Shown here piece by piece: positions 35,517 to 45,882 of a stretch of 64,000 nt of DNA. The stretch's first letter is position 1. Each line of letters starts with the position of its first letter. Under the pieces are notes generated by a model. That model ran no database searches, was not told where the DNA came from, and saw nothing but the letters and a program-made list of their open reading frames with translations. Source of the DNA: Dictyophora rubrovolvata (lineage: Eukaryota; Basidiomycota; Agaricomycetes; Phallales; Phallaceae); assembly GCA_029959195.1 (NCBI GenBank), contig CP114118.1:372001-436000 (forward strand). Reading direction: 5' to 3'. The translations under genes were made by a program, and so were the position numbers.

Positions 35517-37986
35517 ATGGATTGGGTACTCTCACCAAGTGAAACCAGAGCTTTCTTTCCTGAACCGCTAAGATTGGTGTCAGACTTGGAACCTATCAGC
35601 GAAGATGCTCAAACATCTCAGGTCACGGCTTTTGAGCTTGAAGAAACTGAAGAGTTTGATTTTGCTGATAAGTTTCCGGAAGGCGGTCGACAAGCTTGGG
35701 CTACCGTTTTTGCCAGGTGAGGATATTATTGCGTATATGTCGTTAATTCTTGGTTTAATAAACAGACGCCTAGTTTCTGCATGGTTTTCTTAACGCAAGG
35801 GACTATCTATTCATTTGGTATTTTTCAGGATTATTATACCGTAGGATATGTTTTCCTTTGCACCGACCTTTGTTTCTAGCTGATTAGCCGGATAGAGAAT
35901 ATTTCTCAACAATCATACTCCTTCCAAGATAGCATGGATAGGCAGCACTCAGGTTTTTCTAGTTTTCTTTCTCGGACTTCCCACTGGAAAAGCTTTCGAT
36001 GAAGGATATCTAAGGCCTATGATGCTCACTGGCTCTACAATTTACGTCTTCTCGTCAGTTGTTTAGGTCATCTTTCAAAGTCGACTCTTATCATTTTTGA
36101 AATATTACACAGATTTTTTATGCTCTCTTTCGCAAAACCACATCAATTTTATCAAGTGTTTCTGGCGCAGGGAGTGGGCGTCGGATTAGCAATGGGGCTG
36201 ATTTTTGTGCCGTCTATATCGATATGCTTTCACTACTTCAAACGTCGAAGAGCACTGGCAATAGGAATAGCTTCACTGGGCATGTGTTATGCGTTCAATA
36301 TGTATTCATATCCTAGACATATCTAAGCAATTATTTTAGGTGCAGCCATCGGTGCAATAGTCCAAACCATTGGCTTGAACCAATTTTTCAATGGACAAGT
36401 AGGATTTGCTTGGGGAATCAGGTATGAGGTTGTCTTGGCTATTAGTTGTCGATATTTGAAAATATTGTAGAATTTTTTGTTTTATTTCCTTGGTCTTATT
36501 TATTGTCGGAAACGTTTTGATGCGACCTCGACTTCCTCCCAGGAAATTAAGAAAGTATAACCTCCCACAGCCCGACGTGAAGAAAGTAGCTACGGATTGT
36601 TGAGGACCGGAACGGCTTACACGGAGATCACGTGGAAATAGACTAATTAGCAATAGCGCGTTTGGTCAGCATTTGATTATATTGCAATTAGTATTTGATT
36701 CGTATTGAGTGCAGTTTCTCGCCTTTCCTTCATACTTATTAGATACTTAAGTCCCTCGTTCCTGCTTACTCATAAACCATGTATATAATAACCAATAGTT
36801 AAACAAAAATATCATCAGAGGGAGAGAGTTTCCCCCCATTTTTCGCAACTTTTCCCTCAGTTTGAGCCTTAAGAAATATATCTTCTATCCATGGATTATA
36901 TTATACAATTCTCTCTATCTATCTAAAAATCCCTTATTTTCCCTCGACACACACATAAACACTGGTTCCCTGGATCTCTGCGTACTCCTGAGCGGCGCAT
37001 ATCAGGATGTCCCTTTTCTTGTGGCTATCTTCGCGTATGTTAACGGCTTTTTTAATTCTTCATAATCTTGTTTCTCATTTCTTCTCCCTCCAGTTCTTCC
37101 CTTTTATGTAATCTTCGCCGTATACTTTCCACGTGCGTCCGGATCCGATGTTATGCTATTTCATTTATGACGTTTAAATAGTCTTTTATGTTCAGCTATT
37201 TGCGGTTCTTCATGGAATCTCAACCGATCTAGCATTCTACTCGGTGAGTTCGTGTTTTCCTAAGTCGAACCTTTCCTCATTGTTCGGCAAGATTACTATT
37301 TTGAACGGCGCCACTATAATAGGGCGAATCGTTATGGGACTTCTAGCCGATAAATACGGCGCTTTGAATAGTAAGACATTCATTCAGAAAACTTATATTT
37401 GATCAGAAACAAATCTGAGATGTCCTCGGAAAGTCATGACTGGAGGGTCCGCTCTTCTCGGAATCGTTAGCTTTACAATGATAAAAGCAACTGACAATCA
37501 CGGATTGGTTGTTTTTGCAATATTCTATGGAATTCTCTCGGATGGATGTGCGTCCTAAATATGTCTCACAGCTGTTATTCTTTATACCCAAATCTGTTTT
37601 TCTTTCAGGTCTTTCTCTTGGCGGTCCTACTGTGTCTGCCTATGTAGACAATATTAGTGATCTTGGGTAGGTCTTGGATTCAAAGCTACATTTTAAATTA
37701 TTCTGTTTTACGCCAGCGAAATAGGTTTGCCTACGGTTATTCATCCTTTCTTCAAAGCTTCTTTACTCTCATTGCGGCCCCTGTGGCAGGGCAAATCCTG
37801 GACGCTCCGGAATACAAGTGGAACAAAACTACCGTCATTGTCAGCGTGCGTTTTTTTAAATCATTCAAACTTCAGGCTAGACTCAAAGTTTGACTCACCG
37901 TGTAGATAATCATTATTATTGGCTTTTTCTTCCTTCTCGTCTCTCGTGCTATGCTCTTGAAGCGACGAAAGATTTGGTTGGTATAA
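35517..37986 (+). pseudogene. Monocarboxylate transporter-like MFS permease, disrupted by a solo LTR
   Basis: Exons encode a fungal MCT/SLC16-like permease. The N-terminal acidic tail (start 35517) is followed by PEGGRQAWATVFA, QGTIYSFGIFQDYYT, NNHTPSKIAWIGSTQ, LAQGVGVGLAMGLIFVPS, the PRLPPRKLRKYNLP central loop, QLFAVLHGISTDLAFYS, ITILNGATIIGRIV and a last hydrophobic helix ending at 37986. Introns are short; one probably uses a GC donor near 36282. A 407-bp solo LTR sits in the exon encoding the loop before TM7 (36598-37004). Near 37725-37735 the reading frame also seems shifted by one base between EIGL and the YGYSSFLQSF segment. The rest is well conserved, so inactivation looks recent. 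Relatives carry monocarboxylates or riboflavin across the plasma membrane; the substrate here is unknown. Confidence 0.8.
36598..37004 (+). repeat. Solo LTR inside the MFS transporter exon
   Basis: A 407-bp block begins TGTTGAGGACC and ends GCGGCGCATATCA. It is flanked by the 4-bp direct repeat GGAT (36594-36597 and 37005-37008). Transporter coding similarity stops and resumes exactly at the two repeats. Its right half resembles LTR family B at 185-395 and the fragment at 7600-7866. No internal element sequence is present. Confidence 0.88.
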
Positions 37987-38878
37987 GTTTGTTGACCCAA
38001 TATAAGGGAATCGACTTCTTTTTCACTATTAGTTAGTATCACTTACCCAATTCCCCTTACCAAACATTCCTTCTTTCTCTTCGTCTTTCTTTTTTCAAAG
38101 GGACTTAATCATTGGATTTCCAAAAGATATAAATCCAACGTTTTTGTATCTAATTCCCTCAGTTTCGAATTTTACGAGTCGTTGAAACACTCTATTGCTC
38201 GACGTCTTAGGATTTTTGGAACTTCGTGTAGTCCTTATTTCTGAGACTTCACACGCAATTGCAAACTCTTTATCTTGTCTGGAAAAGAAGAATGTAAAAC
38301 ATATCGCAAGTTATTTGTACGAAGATTCTTAGTACCATATCTTGTATTATGTACTCTAATAATCGTATTGTCATAATGGACAGTTACAAAGCTATCCTTT
38401 TGGATCTTTGCTTGCAAGTATTTATAGTGATGGTGGTCCTGATTAAGCGCTTACTACATAAAGCGAAAGCTCTTCTAAACCCAACGCAACGATTCTCGTA
38501 GGGATGTCGCAAAACGACTGGAACTTTGGACCCGGACAACACCACTCGTGCGCTGATCGCCGCATCATTCCCCAGCCCTTTCTTCCTCATTTTATGTATC
38601 CTGTTGCACTTCCCACGTCGCACCCGAGTGTCAATATCAACCGTCCGTATACGTCCATCTACATATCGGGCCTTACGCTGTTCCCGTTCTCGCCGCTGCT
38701 CGTTCTCTGACAATTTTCAAGTGATAGCAAGAAGAGGCGTGAGAAAAGAAGAGAGAGTTATGGACCCTGGTTAAGCGCTTAATACATAAAGCAAAGCTTT
38801 TCCCCTTCGAGCTTCGTAATATCCCGTAAGTGCTTTGCGGGATGCTCGCCGCGAGCGTGACATGAACGGAGGTGCAAG
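37987..38878. other. Intergenic with a short direct repeat
   Basis: No supported gene. A block of about 40 bases (TTAAGCGCTTA, TACATAAAGC, AAAGC) occurs at about 38445-38482 and again at about 38768-38805, with a nearby GTAGGGATG/GCGGGATG similarity. The sequence at 38120-38200 is AT-rich with CCCTCAG similarity to LTR family B, too weak to call. Confidence 0.45.
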
Positions 38879-41107
38879 ATGGCCACGCACCTCTTCCTTA
38901 TCTTTCACATCAATGTCATATCCCTGGCAGGTTTTTACCCCTTTGCGAGCAGTCTTGCTTGTGGATTTTGCAAGTGCCTTAGTGAGTCTCAAACTTCTTT
39001 CTATCAAATTTTAGCGTTAAGTAACCGCAAAAAAAACTTGAAGATTGCACATGCATGGTTTCGGAAATATGAACCTCGAGATATAACAAGCTGTCTCGTT
39101 CGTCTCGCTGTCTTTTTAATTGTACCTGGCTCGGCGGCACTTAGGACTCTTCCATCACATTGGGTGAATGTGCCATTGCATCTGACCTTTTTCGTGTGCT
39201 TCGTGTTATGCTCGATCCTGCTCTATCGTGTCTCGCCATTTCATCCTCTGGCAAGGTTCCCGGGACCGATTATTTGCAAGACATCGAATATCTGGTTGGC
39301 TTGGGTTTCGTACAGAGGGGATATCCATATATACTTCGATAAACTTCACAAAAAATATGGCCCAATCGTTCGAGTTGGTGAGAAGTTTGCTTTTGATCCT
39401 AAGTAGGATTTCATTTCATCAAACGATTTTGCAGGACCGAACGACTTGTCCATAATAGAAGCCAAACTTCTGCCCGATATCTTGGGTCAACAGGGTATGC
39501 CCAGAGGACCAAGTGCGCTCTTTTACGACGTTCTTTCTCGATTTCGTGACTGAAGCCATATTTCGTATTTTTAGTTTGGGACGGGAAATTATACATCTCG
39601 CATAAACAAAATCAGTCCAGTCACAGTCTAATCCGTGTTCGCGACACCAATATTCATGCCCAGCTTCGTAAACAGTGGAATCGGGCGTTTGCGCCGGGTC
39701 CCCTACAGGATTATGAAGAATCGCTCTTTGCAAGGGGAATCGAGCTGATCGAGCATCTGAAAGGCGTTTGTCATGATTCCGAAGATAAATTTGGACATGC
39801 TGATATCGCGGATTATATCGGTCGCTGGAGGTCTGCCCCATTCCTTTTTAATTATCTGGCCACATGCTCACATTTACCTCACACGTGTTAGTTTTGATTT
39901 TATGGGTGATGTAGCGTTGGTGCATTATTAAATCTGGGTATATCAGCTACTTATATTACCACCTCAGTTTTGGAGAGAGCTTTGGATTGATGCGCAATGG
40001 CGATACGGACGGGGTTATACAAAGCCTGAAGGCTTCAAACGAGTCAGTCTCGTTGCTATTCTCCGTTGCAGTCGAGCTAATAATGGATTTTACAACAGAA
40101 TACCAACGATTACGCAAATGATTCCTTGGGCCTCAACATTTTTCCGTTCCATTCCTTTCATGAACAAACAGCTGGGAGCGTTTGCCAAATTTGCGATAAC
40201 GCAAGCTCACAATCGGATGTCAAAAGTAACTGGAAAGAGAGATTTATTTTATCACTTGGTATTTCAACGCCCGTAGTTCAATTTGTTTCTGAAATTGATC
40301 ATATTCAAGGCTGCCAGTATGAACCTCGATGACGATAAACCACCGACACAGGTGGTCATTTCAAATGTGGGTATTGCTATCGTTGCGGGGTCCGATACGA
40401 GTTCGACAGTGCTTTCTGGGATTATGTATTACTTACTCCAATACCCTGATTACCTTCGACGCCTGCGAGAGGAGCTCGACGAGACTTTTCCTCCATCAGA
40501 GCACGCTCCCATACGACTAGATTTGCTAGCAGATCTACAACTATTGAATGCAATAATGTTCGTGAACTAAACACGAAAGTGTCGGACACTGACTTATAAT
40601 TTTATCAGCAACGAAGTTTTGCGTTTGGAACCTCCGCTTGCCAGTGGTTTGCAAAGAGCTCCGGCTAAGAACAGTGGGGGTAAATTGATCGGAGACATGT
40701 ATGGAATGATTAAACTCTCTTCCCGTAATAACATATCTCTCATATCTGCACACAGGTTTCTCCCCGAAGGAACAGCTGTGTTTGTTCCCCCGTACGCTAT
40801 CCATCGCGACTCTCGCTACTTCTATCCGAAAACAGACGAATTCTGGCCGGAGCGGTGGTACAGTCAAAGTGACGACGTAATATTAAATCGTTCGGCTTAT
40901 ATCCCATTCTCGTACGGTCCAGCAAACTGTATCGGTAAATCGCTTGCTCTCTCAGAGTTGAGGTACATCACTGCGATGCTGGTTTATAATTTCGACTTTT
41001 GGTTTGAAGATGGGTATAATCCGTCGCAATGGAAACGAGACATGAAGGATCAAGTTCTTATCGTGACAGGCAGGTTACCGGTTAGGATGAAGCAAAGGCA
41101 GCTTTGA
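38879..41107 (+). CDS. Cytochrome P450 monooxygenase
   Basis: This is a multi-exon P450. Exon 1 (38879 or a later in-frame ATG, to 39377) has a hydrophobic membrane anchor and the Pro-rich hinge FHPLARFPGP. The next exon starts near 39433 (GPNDLSIIEAK). Later exons carry VRDTNIHAQLRKQWNRAFAP (C-helix WxxxR-like), the I-helix IVAGSDTSS near 40380, the K-helix ExxR in NEVLRLEPP (about 40610), FWPERW and the heme loop FSYGPANCIGK (about 40909), with the Cys ligand. The CDS ends at 41107. Such enzymes sit on the endoplasmic reticulum and hydroxylate lipophilic substrates using electrons from CPR; the substrate is unknown. The junction at 39530-39580 is doubtful: no GT-AG pair of normal length keeps the frame, so either an unusual intron or early decay is possible. 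Introns inferred elsewhere are 45-60 bases. Confidence 0.8.
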
Positions 41108-42615
41108 CTGTTTGGTTTATTTGAGAGGCAATTGAATATATATCTCTCAGTTCAAACTATATCGTTGTGTTTTGTTTGTCTCCACAATGTGCCTCTGACC
41201 TGTCAACGTGTCGACGCTGAATTATCTTACTTACTGGCGTATTGACTGCTTTTATTTAAACTGAACTTGTGTGTGGTGGACATGTGATTTTGGTAAAAAC
41301 GCCCACCACTTGGCCTTTTCTCTCTCGGTACGTACCCGCAGTGGCCCGAGCTGGCCAGCAACTTCACGCGTAAAGCCGGAGGCGGCAATTTCAAGTTCGG
41401 CGTAGCGTCGTGTGATCACATTGACCAACGTGCAACTCCCAATGTCTCGTACGAGAGGGCTTCGGTATCGGTGAATAGCGCGATGCTATTTCAGAGATGA
41501 AATTGAGCTAAAGCTGGAAATGCGAGGTGATAAGGTGCGCCAAATTGCTAGATAGTTTGGAAAGTCTAATCTGGGACATCATCTAGTTTTTAGGCGATCT
41601 ATTTGGACTTTTCAGCTTCATTATCGTATTTGTGTTTCTAGAGCGTAATCCAGGTTAAGCCTACGCTTAACACCCTATCTATTGACTCGGATATTAATGT
41701 CAGTTCGTATAAGGGTCTGCGCAACATGATTTGGGCACTGGGCTTGTTAGGCATTTGCATGCTGGCGCCATGAGGCTTCTGCAATACTCAAGAAGAAAGC
41801 TACCCCGGGAGACAATAATACTTGCGGTCGTACGACACATGTATCACAATGTCAAGAGCCCGGATATGAAAATGAAGTAGCGGAACGTTTCTTTATTATA
41901 ATCGTTGAACGCAGTCTTTCGGGATTTCGGCTTAATGATTATATTTTGCTCAGAATTACCAGCTGTTTTTTCTTGCTGGTTTTTCATCATGGTTCTCGAT
42001 GAAAATGATAAAGATAAAGATAATGAGGCGTTTTATGAGAAATTCATTAAAGGTTATCGTTCTCACAATGAATTTCGTAAGCAAAGGAAATACACACTTC
42101 GATACTGATCATTGTTTCCAGACCGTCTTTTCCCTGTCGACCTTGAACTAGTGATTCCAAACTCGTGAACGTGGGCACCCCAAATGGTGCCAAAATCAAC
42201 AAACAAGTCGGGGGCGAATATGGCAATTTGTGCACGTTGCGATAACAACATTCTTCTCATGTGTCGTACGAATTCACGATAATTATACTCGTTCTCGCTG
42301 AGTTGGCATTTAAATCTATGGTGGCAGGTAGAACCCAGTATCTTACGGATTTACCGGTTTCCTAGATGATTTGCCCCATCCAGCTAATTTATATAGACCG
42401 GTATGCTAACACACGAAACGCGCACGGAAATCTTTCCGTCGTTGACAAACAAACAATGAAATGGAATCCAATCTTATTGCCACCAACTCGCACGCGCTCA
42501 GAAACAAAGAAAAGTCGTTGTAAAATGGAATGGAAAATTGATACTCAATACGGATCGTAACTGGAATGCACGCTGCACGATGCAGGGGGATAATGAAGAA
42601 AATTGAAATAAAGGG
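41108..42615. other. Intergenic, no gene recognised
   Basis: Short open frames only (for example 41905-42108, 42047-42260 and 42366-42560), none with a recognised domain. No clear repeat structure was seen. Confidence 0.5.
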
Positions 42616-42623
42616 GCGCCGAA

Positions 42624-43158
42624 TAGTGTTGGATCCAGTTCGGTTCGAAACCGTGGTAACCGGTTTGAAACCAGTTTGGTGCGGTTTGGAACCGGTTTGG
42701 GAACCAAACTCAAACTGGGATTGTTCAAAATTTCGAACCAGTTTGGAACTGGTTAAACCAGTTTGAAACCGGTTTGACTAGAGTCAAATTACCTAGGGTT
42801 TCTGAGACTGAAAATAGGCTTTAAACTATACATTTTTAAAGGAGATTGTTCACACTTCCTCTCATATTACCATCTTTGAGCTCCCTAGTCTCTGAACATT
42901 TCATCTACAGCCAAATGTCAGCCCATCGGTAAGTGGAGGAGCCCGAAAGACATTACTAATTGTGATTACTAAGCATTAGCGCCCAACAATTACCTGCGTT
43001 AAACACAAGTCTTTTTAAACCGATCAAACCGGTTTGGAACCGGTCTCAAACTGGTTTCAAACTGAACTGGGATCAAACCGAACTCAAACTGCAATGGGTT
43101 GCCAAGTACGAACTGGTTTCAGACCGAACTGAACTGAGCTGAACTGGATCCATCACTA
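42624..43158. mobile_element. hAT-type MITE (non-autonomous DNA transposon)
   Basis: A 535-bp element has terminal inverted repeats TAGTG(T/A)TGGATCCAGTTC at both ends and a perfect 8-bp target-site duplication GCGCCGAA (42616-42623 and 43159-43166). Eight-base duplications and TAGTG/CAGTG-type ends are hallmarks of the hAT superfamily. Both subterminal regions (42640-42780 and 43015-43150) are packed with variants of AAACCGGTTTGG and AACTGGTTT in both orientations, as is usual for hAT transposase binding arrays. The middle has no open frame, so it must be moved by a transposase encoded elsewhere. The intact ends and duplication suggest a fairly recent insertion. Confidence 0.9.
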
Positions 43159-43374
43159 GCGCCGAAGTCCATACCCTCTGAAGGCGACTAAACCTTTTAA
43201 ATTTTTCTAACGCTTTTTCTGACGGTCTTTCGAATTGTCTGAGTGGTTTTCATTAAAAGGAACATGAGTATTGCGCATAAATATACGAAGGTTTGGCTTG
43301 GTGGCGGTAAATTGTTCCGATTCGGATTGCACCAGGGGACTCGGGAGCAGTGCTGGCGTCGATTTACTAAGCGC

Positions 43375-43500
43375 TGGTTACTTTCTCCTTCTACATCGTT
43401 CCCGCTCTCAACAGCTGACAAGTTGGTTCGCGAATTGTCTGTCTATCGTTACGTCGAGGATGGATGTCACGGTGACATACTGTAGTGCTGTGTCAAGTCG
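43375..43500 (-). repeat. Dispersed repeat R1, copy c (partial, reversed)
   Basis: The reverse complement matches the core of R1 at 15140-15210 and 17250-17320, including ATCCATCCTCGACGTAACGA and ACAATTCGCGAAC. The overlapping open frames at 43243-43684 are therefore repeat sequence rather than genes. Confidence 0.65.
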
Positions 43501-44216
43501 CATAAACAAGGTTTCTGTGCACTTCTGTCAGTCCGCTGTATTGCCATCTTATCAATCAATGTTAGACAATACGAATATGTCTGCTTATGAATTTAAATTG
43601 CCAGATCCTTCATTTCTCAATTATGAATGCAATTCAATGATGTGGAAGCTCACGCAGTCGTCAAACAATCGTCCTTTACCCTAGACTGTCACCAGTACAA
43701 CTAGTGGTATGAAATTTATTATGGTCTCCATCTAAAAATAATTCCGATAATACACTCCATTATGCCAATTATCCTGATAACCTATACAACAATCTTTCTT
43801 CTCCTTGCAAGGGATCAGTAAAGCCATCGACATTGTTCAAAATGATTCTGACCAGTCCTCCCACCTCGTCACCATCCAATCATTACACTTCCGTCATGTC
43901 TCTTCTCTTCTGAATACAAAGTTGACATCCCGTCGATACACCTTTGCAGTTGCAAACGAGAGGCTACGTACCCAAGTCAGGCCTGAGACGAGCGTAAGGA
44001 AAATGTTCCTTTGACGCAACTTCGTAGGAGATCTTGCGGGGCGGCGATGGGTGCGAACACCGGGGATCGAGAAGACAGCGAGGTTAGCATCGAAGTAAAC
44101 GCGAACTCAAAAAAAGCAAGCATTCGAGGCTAGTCGGAATCGCTTTATCGATATAAAGAGTATTGCAAAGCCGGTTGCGGAAAATGGTAAGAACGTGGTC
44201 CATCAAACCCTGAATT
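43501..44216. other. Intergenic, no gene recognised
   Basis: No supported coding region. A piece near 44018-44050 (CTTCGTAGGAGATCT) recurs inverted near 49780-49800, a further sign of shared repeat sequence on both sides of DUF6535 copy 2. Confidence 0.4.
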
Positions 44217-44610
44217 CTATTCAAACACACTAAAGCAACAACTTAATAAAAATAACATTACCCATAGGTCGATAGTAAAGCAAACGGATTTGGTGGGATT
44301 AATAGGCTGGACAACGCGTTGTATCAAGGTTGCCTTTGCCAATAATTTCCGATGGCTATTCGTTTGAAGCCGTAGGAACACAGTTTCCTCTTCTTTCACG
44401 TTGACTGTACCGTTTCCATCGATGTGCCACGTTCCAACCCGAAGAATCGCAGAGCATATTGCCTCCAAACTGACTATCGTGCCGACAGTGCACTCCCATA
44501 GTTCCTCTGAGCATGATTTTTCGAGACAATCCCACCGTTTCAGGGCCGAGCATTGAAAAAATCATCATCGCTTGGGTTCGAGTTACCCCAACTCGCAGTC
44601 TCAATCTACT
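44217..44610 (-). pseudogene. Unknown gene relic, left arm of an inverted pair
   Basis: Read on the minus strand, this arm has RVGVTRTQAMMIF, GPETVGLSRKIM and GVHCRHDSQFGG in one frame, then VGTWHIDGNGTVNVKEEET in another. It is therefore a broken coding remnant. The right arm (44640-44890, plus strand) repeats the first part with changes. I do not recognise the family. Confidence 0.4.
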
Positions 44611-44639
44611 CAGCAGATGAGCATTGGAAAAGAGCTGAC

Positions 44640-44890
44640 GCTACAAATCAGGAGGATAAGCTAGGGTAACTCGAACTGGAGCGATGAGAATATTTTTAAA
44701 GCTTGCCCCTGAAACGGTGGGATTGCTTCGAAAAATCATGGGAGGAATATGGGAGTGCGCTGTTAGTGCGATAGCCAGGTTGGATGAAATGTGCTCGACA
44801 ACCTTTCTTCATGGCGCGCGAGTCGTAGTAGTGAAAGAAGGGTGTTGCTGGTTTGATGGGGAAATCACAGCCCAGTTTATATAGAGCGAG
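44640..44890 (+). pseudogene. Unknown gene relic, right arm of an inverted pair
   Basis: The plus strand reads RTGAMRIF, APETVGLLRKIMGG and a WECAVSAIARLD-type segment, a diverged inverted copy of the minus-strand relic at 44330-44610. The two arms face each other across about 30 bases. No complete frame remains. Confidence 0.4.
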
Positions 44891-45040
44891 AGGCTCTAGC
44901 TGTGTCCACACAACGTGCAGGGCGTGGTCCTCAATATTCAATATTCAATGCCCACCCGGACGCTTCAGACCATTGACACTAGCAATGTCCGAAAGTGTGG
45001 ACCGAAAGTCAATTGCTTCCGCCGAAACCTATCTGTTTGA
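44865..45040 (+). repeat. Dispersed repeat R3, copy a
   Basis: Matches 50285-50465 in direct orientation: the GAGCGAGAGG / GAACGAGAGG start, TCAATATTCAAT, and ATGCCCACCCG followed by a GGACCATT / GACCATT block. Non-coding. Confidence 0.6.
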
Positions 45041-45229
45041 GAAGAGATGTTAGGGATGGTTCTCTTTCCAAAAATATTCACCTGACGGTGTACTATCGGA
45101 CAGTTGGTGTTTAGCCCTTGGTTTGTTTGGAGGAAAACATGCAACAGCGGACGATGCGTCTCAGGGCCGGTTGCAACGTCAATCTAACTCAATCAGGGCA
45201 ATGCCAGACAAAGGTTGATCGCCAGACTA

Positions 45230-45480
45230 GTAATCCTTTTGGGTCACTTTTGTCTCGGGACCTCTACTACGGATGCGAGGTGCAGTGGCATTCATATTAT
45301 GCACGGCTATAAGCGGTAGCGCCCTCCCTTTCTCCGCCGCTGACTCGTATTGTTCATTAGTCAAGTCACTTTCAGAACTCGGTCCATGATAACTACCAAG
45401 CCCATAGACAGCTCGAACGCTGCTTATCCATGTGAGTCTCATTTTTGTCTCCCGACGCGCAGTAAGTTAGATTGAATGAT
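45230..45480 (-). repeat. Dispersed repeat R2, copy b (reversed)
   Basis: This is the reverse complement of 10385-10620 at about 90% identity by eye. It lies between R3a and R4a, whereas R3b and R4b at 50.3-50.7 kb are separated by only about 60 bases. It therefore looks like an extra insertion on this side. Confidence 0.65.
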
Positions 45481-45610
45481 AATCGTCTTTTTTGATGCGC
45501 ATTGTGATTGGGATACGTTCATGAAAACATCCTTCAACATATTTTTAACTTTACCTGTACTAACCTGTAGCTGCCAACATTGAGCACTGGATGACTCGAG
45601 CAAACCACGA
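45481..45610 (+). repeat. Dispersed repeat R4, copy a
   Basis: Matches 50535-50710 in direct orientation: CGTCTTTTT, TTCAACATATT, and GCAACATTGAGC / CAATGTTGCCAGC-like blocks followed by GACTTGAGCAAA / GACTCGAGCAAA. Non-coding. From 45610 to 45800 nothing else was recognised. Confidence 0.55.
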
Positions 45611-45799
45611 GAAGTATTCTATTAATCATCGAGTTTCTGAAACGTCATTGACCTCTATTTGGAACTGTGTGTGAGCATGTATGTACATCCAAGTCAATTC
45701 ATTGGATAAACAATGCGACATCAAAGATTAGATGCACAAACAAAAGCATAGCCTAGGTTACATTTTGGATAATTACTGCGCGTTCATGTACACTTTCAT

Positions 45800-45882
45800 T
45801 CCTCCCCCCCACCCAGACGGTTGATTTCTGCAGCGTTATCAGTGATCTTATCCTCTCAATATCGTAGCAATCGACGCCTACC
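45800..45882 (+). promoter_or_regulatory. DUF6535 copy 2 proximal promoter / 5' UTR
   Basis: TTGATTTCTGCAGCGTTA, AGTGATCTTATCCTC and ATCGTAGCAATCGAC lie just before the ATG at 45883 and match the 5' region of copy 3 (61170-61252) and, in part, copy 1. The TATA box seen in the other two copies is not clear here. Confidence 0.45.

Noticed and set aside
38120-38230. A further LTR family B copy
   Set aside because: Only a CCCTCAG stretch and AT-richness are shared; no ends or target duplication were found.
42640-43150. CRISPR-like or satellite array from the repeated AACCGGTTT motifs
   Set aside because: The motifs vary in spacing and orientation and lie between terminal inverted repeats with an 8-bp duplication, so they are subterminal repeats of a hAT MITE. 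CRISPR arrays are not expected in a fungal nuclear genome.
43243-43684. Overlapping plus-strand frames of 80 and 137 codons as a gene
   Set aside because: They cover the reversed copy of non-coding repeat R1, and the frame is not kept in the other R1 copies.
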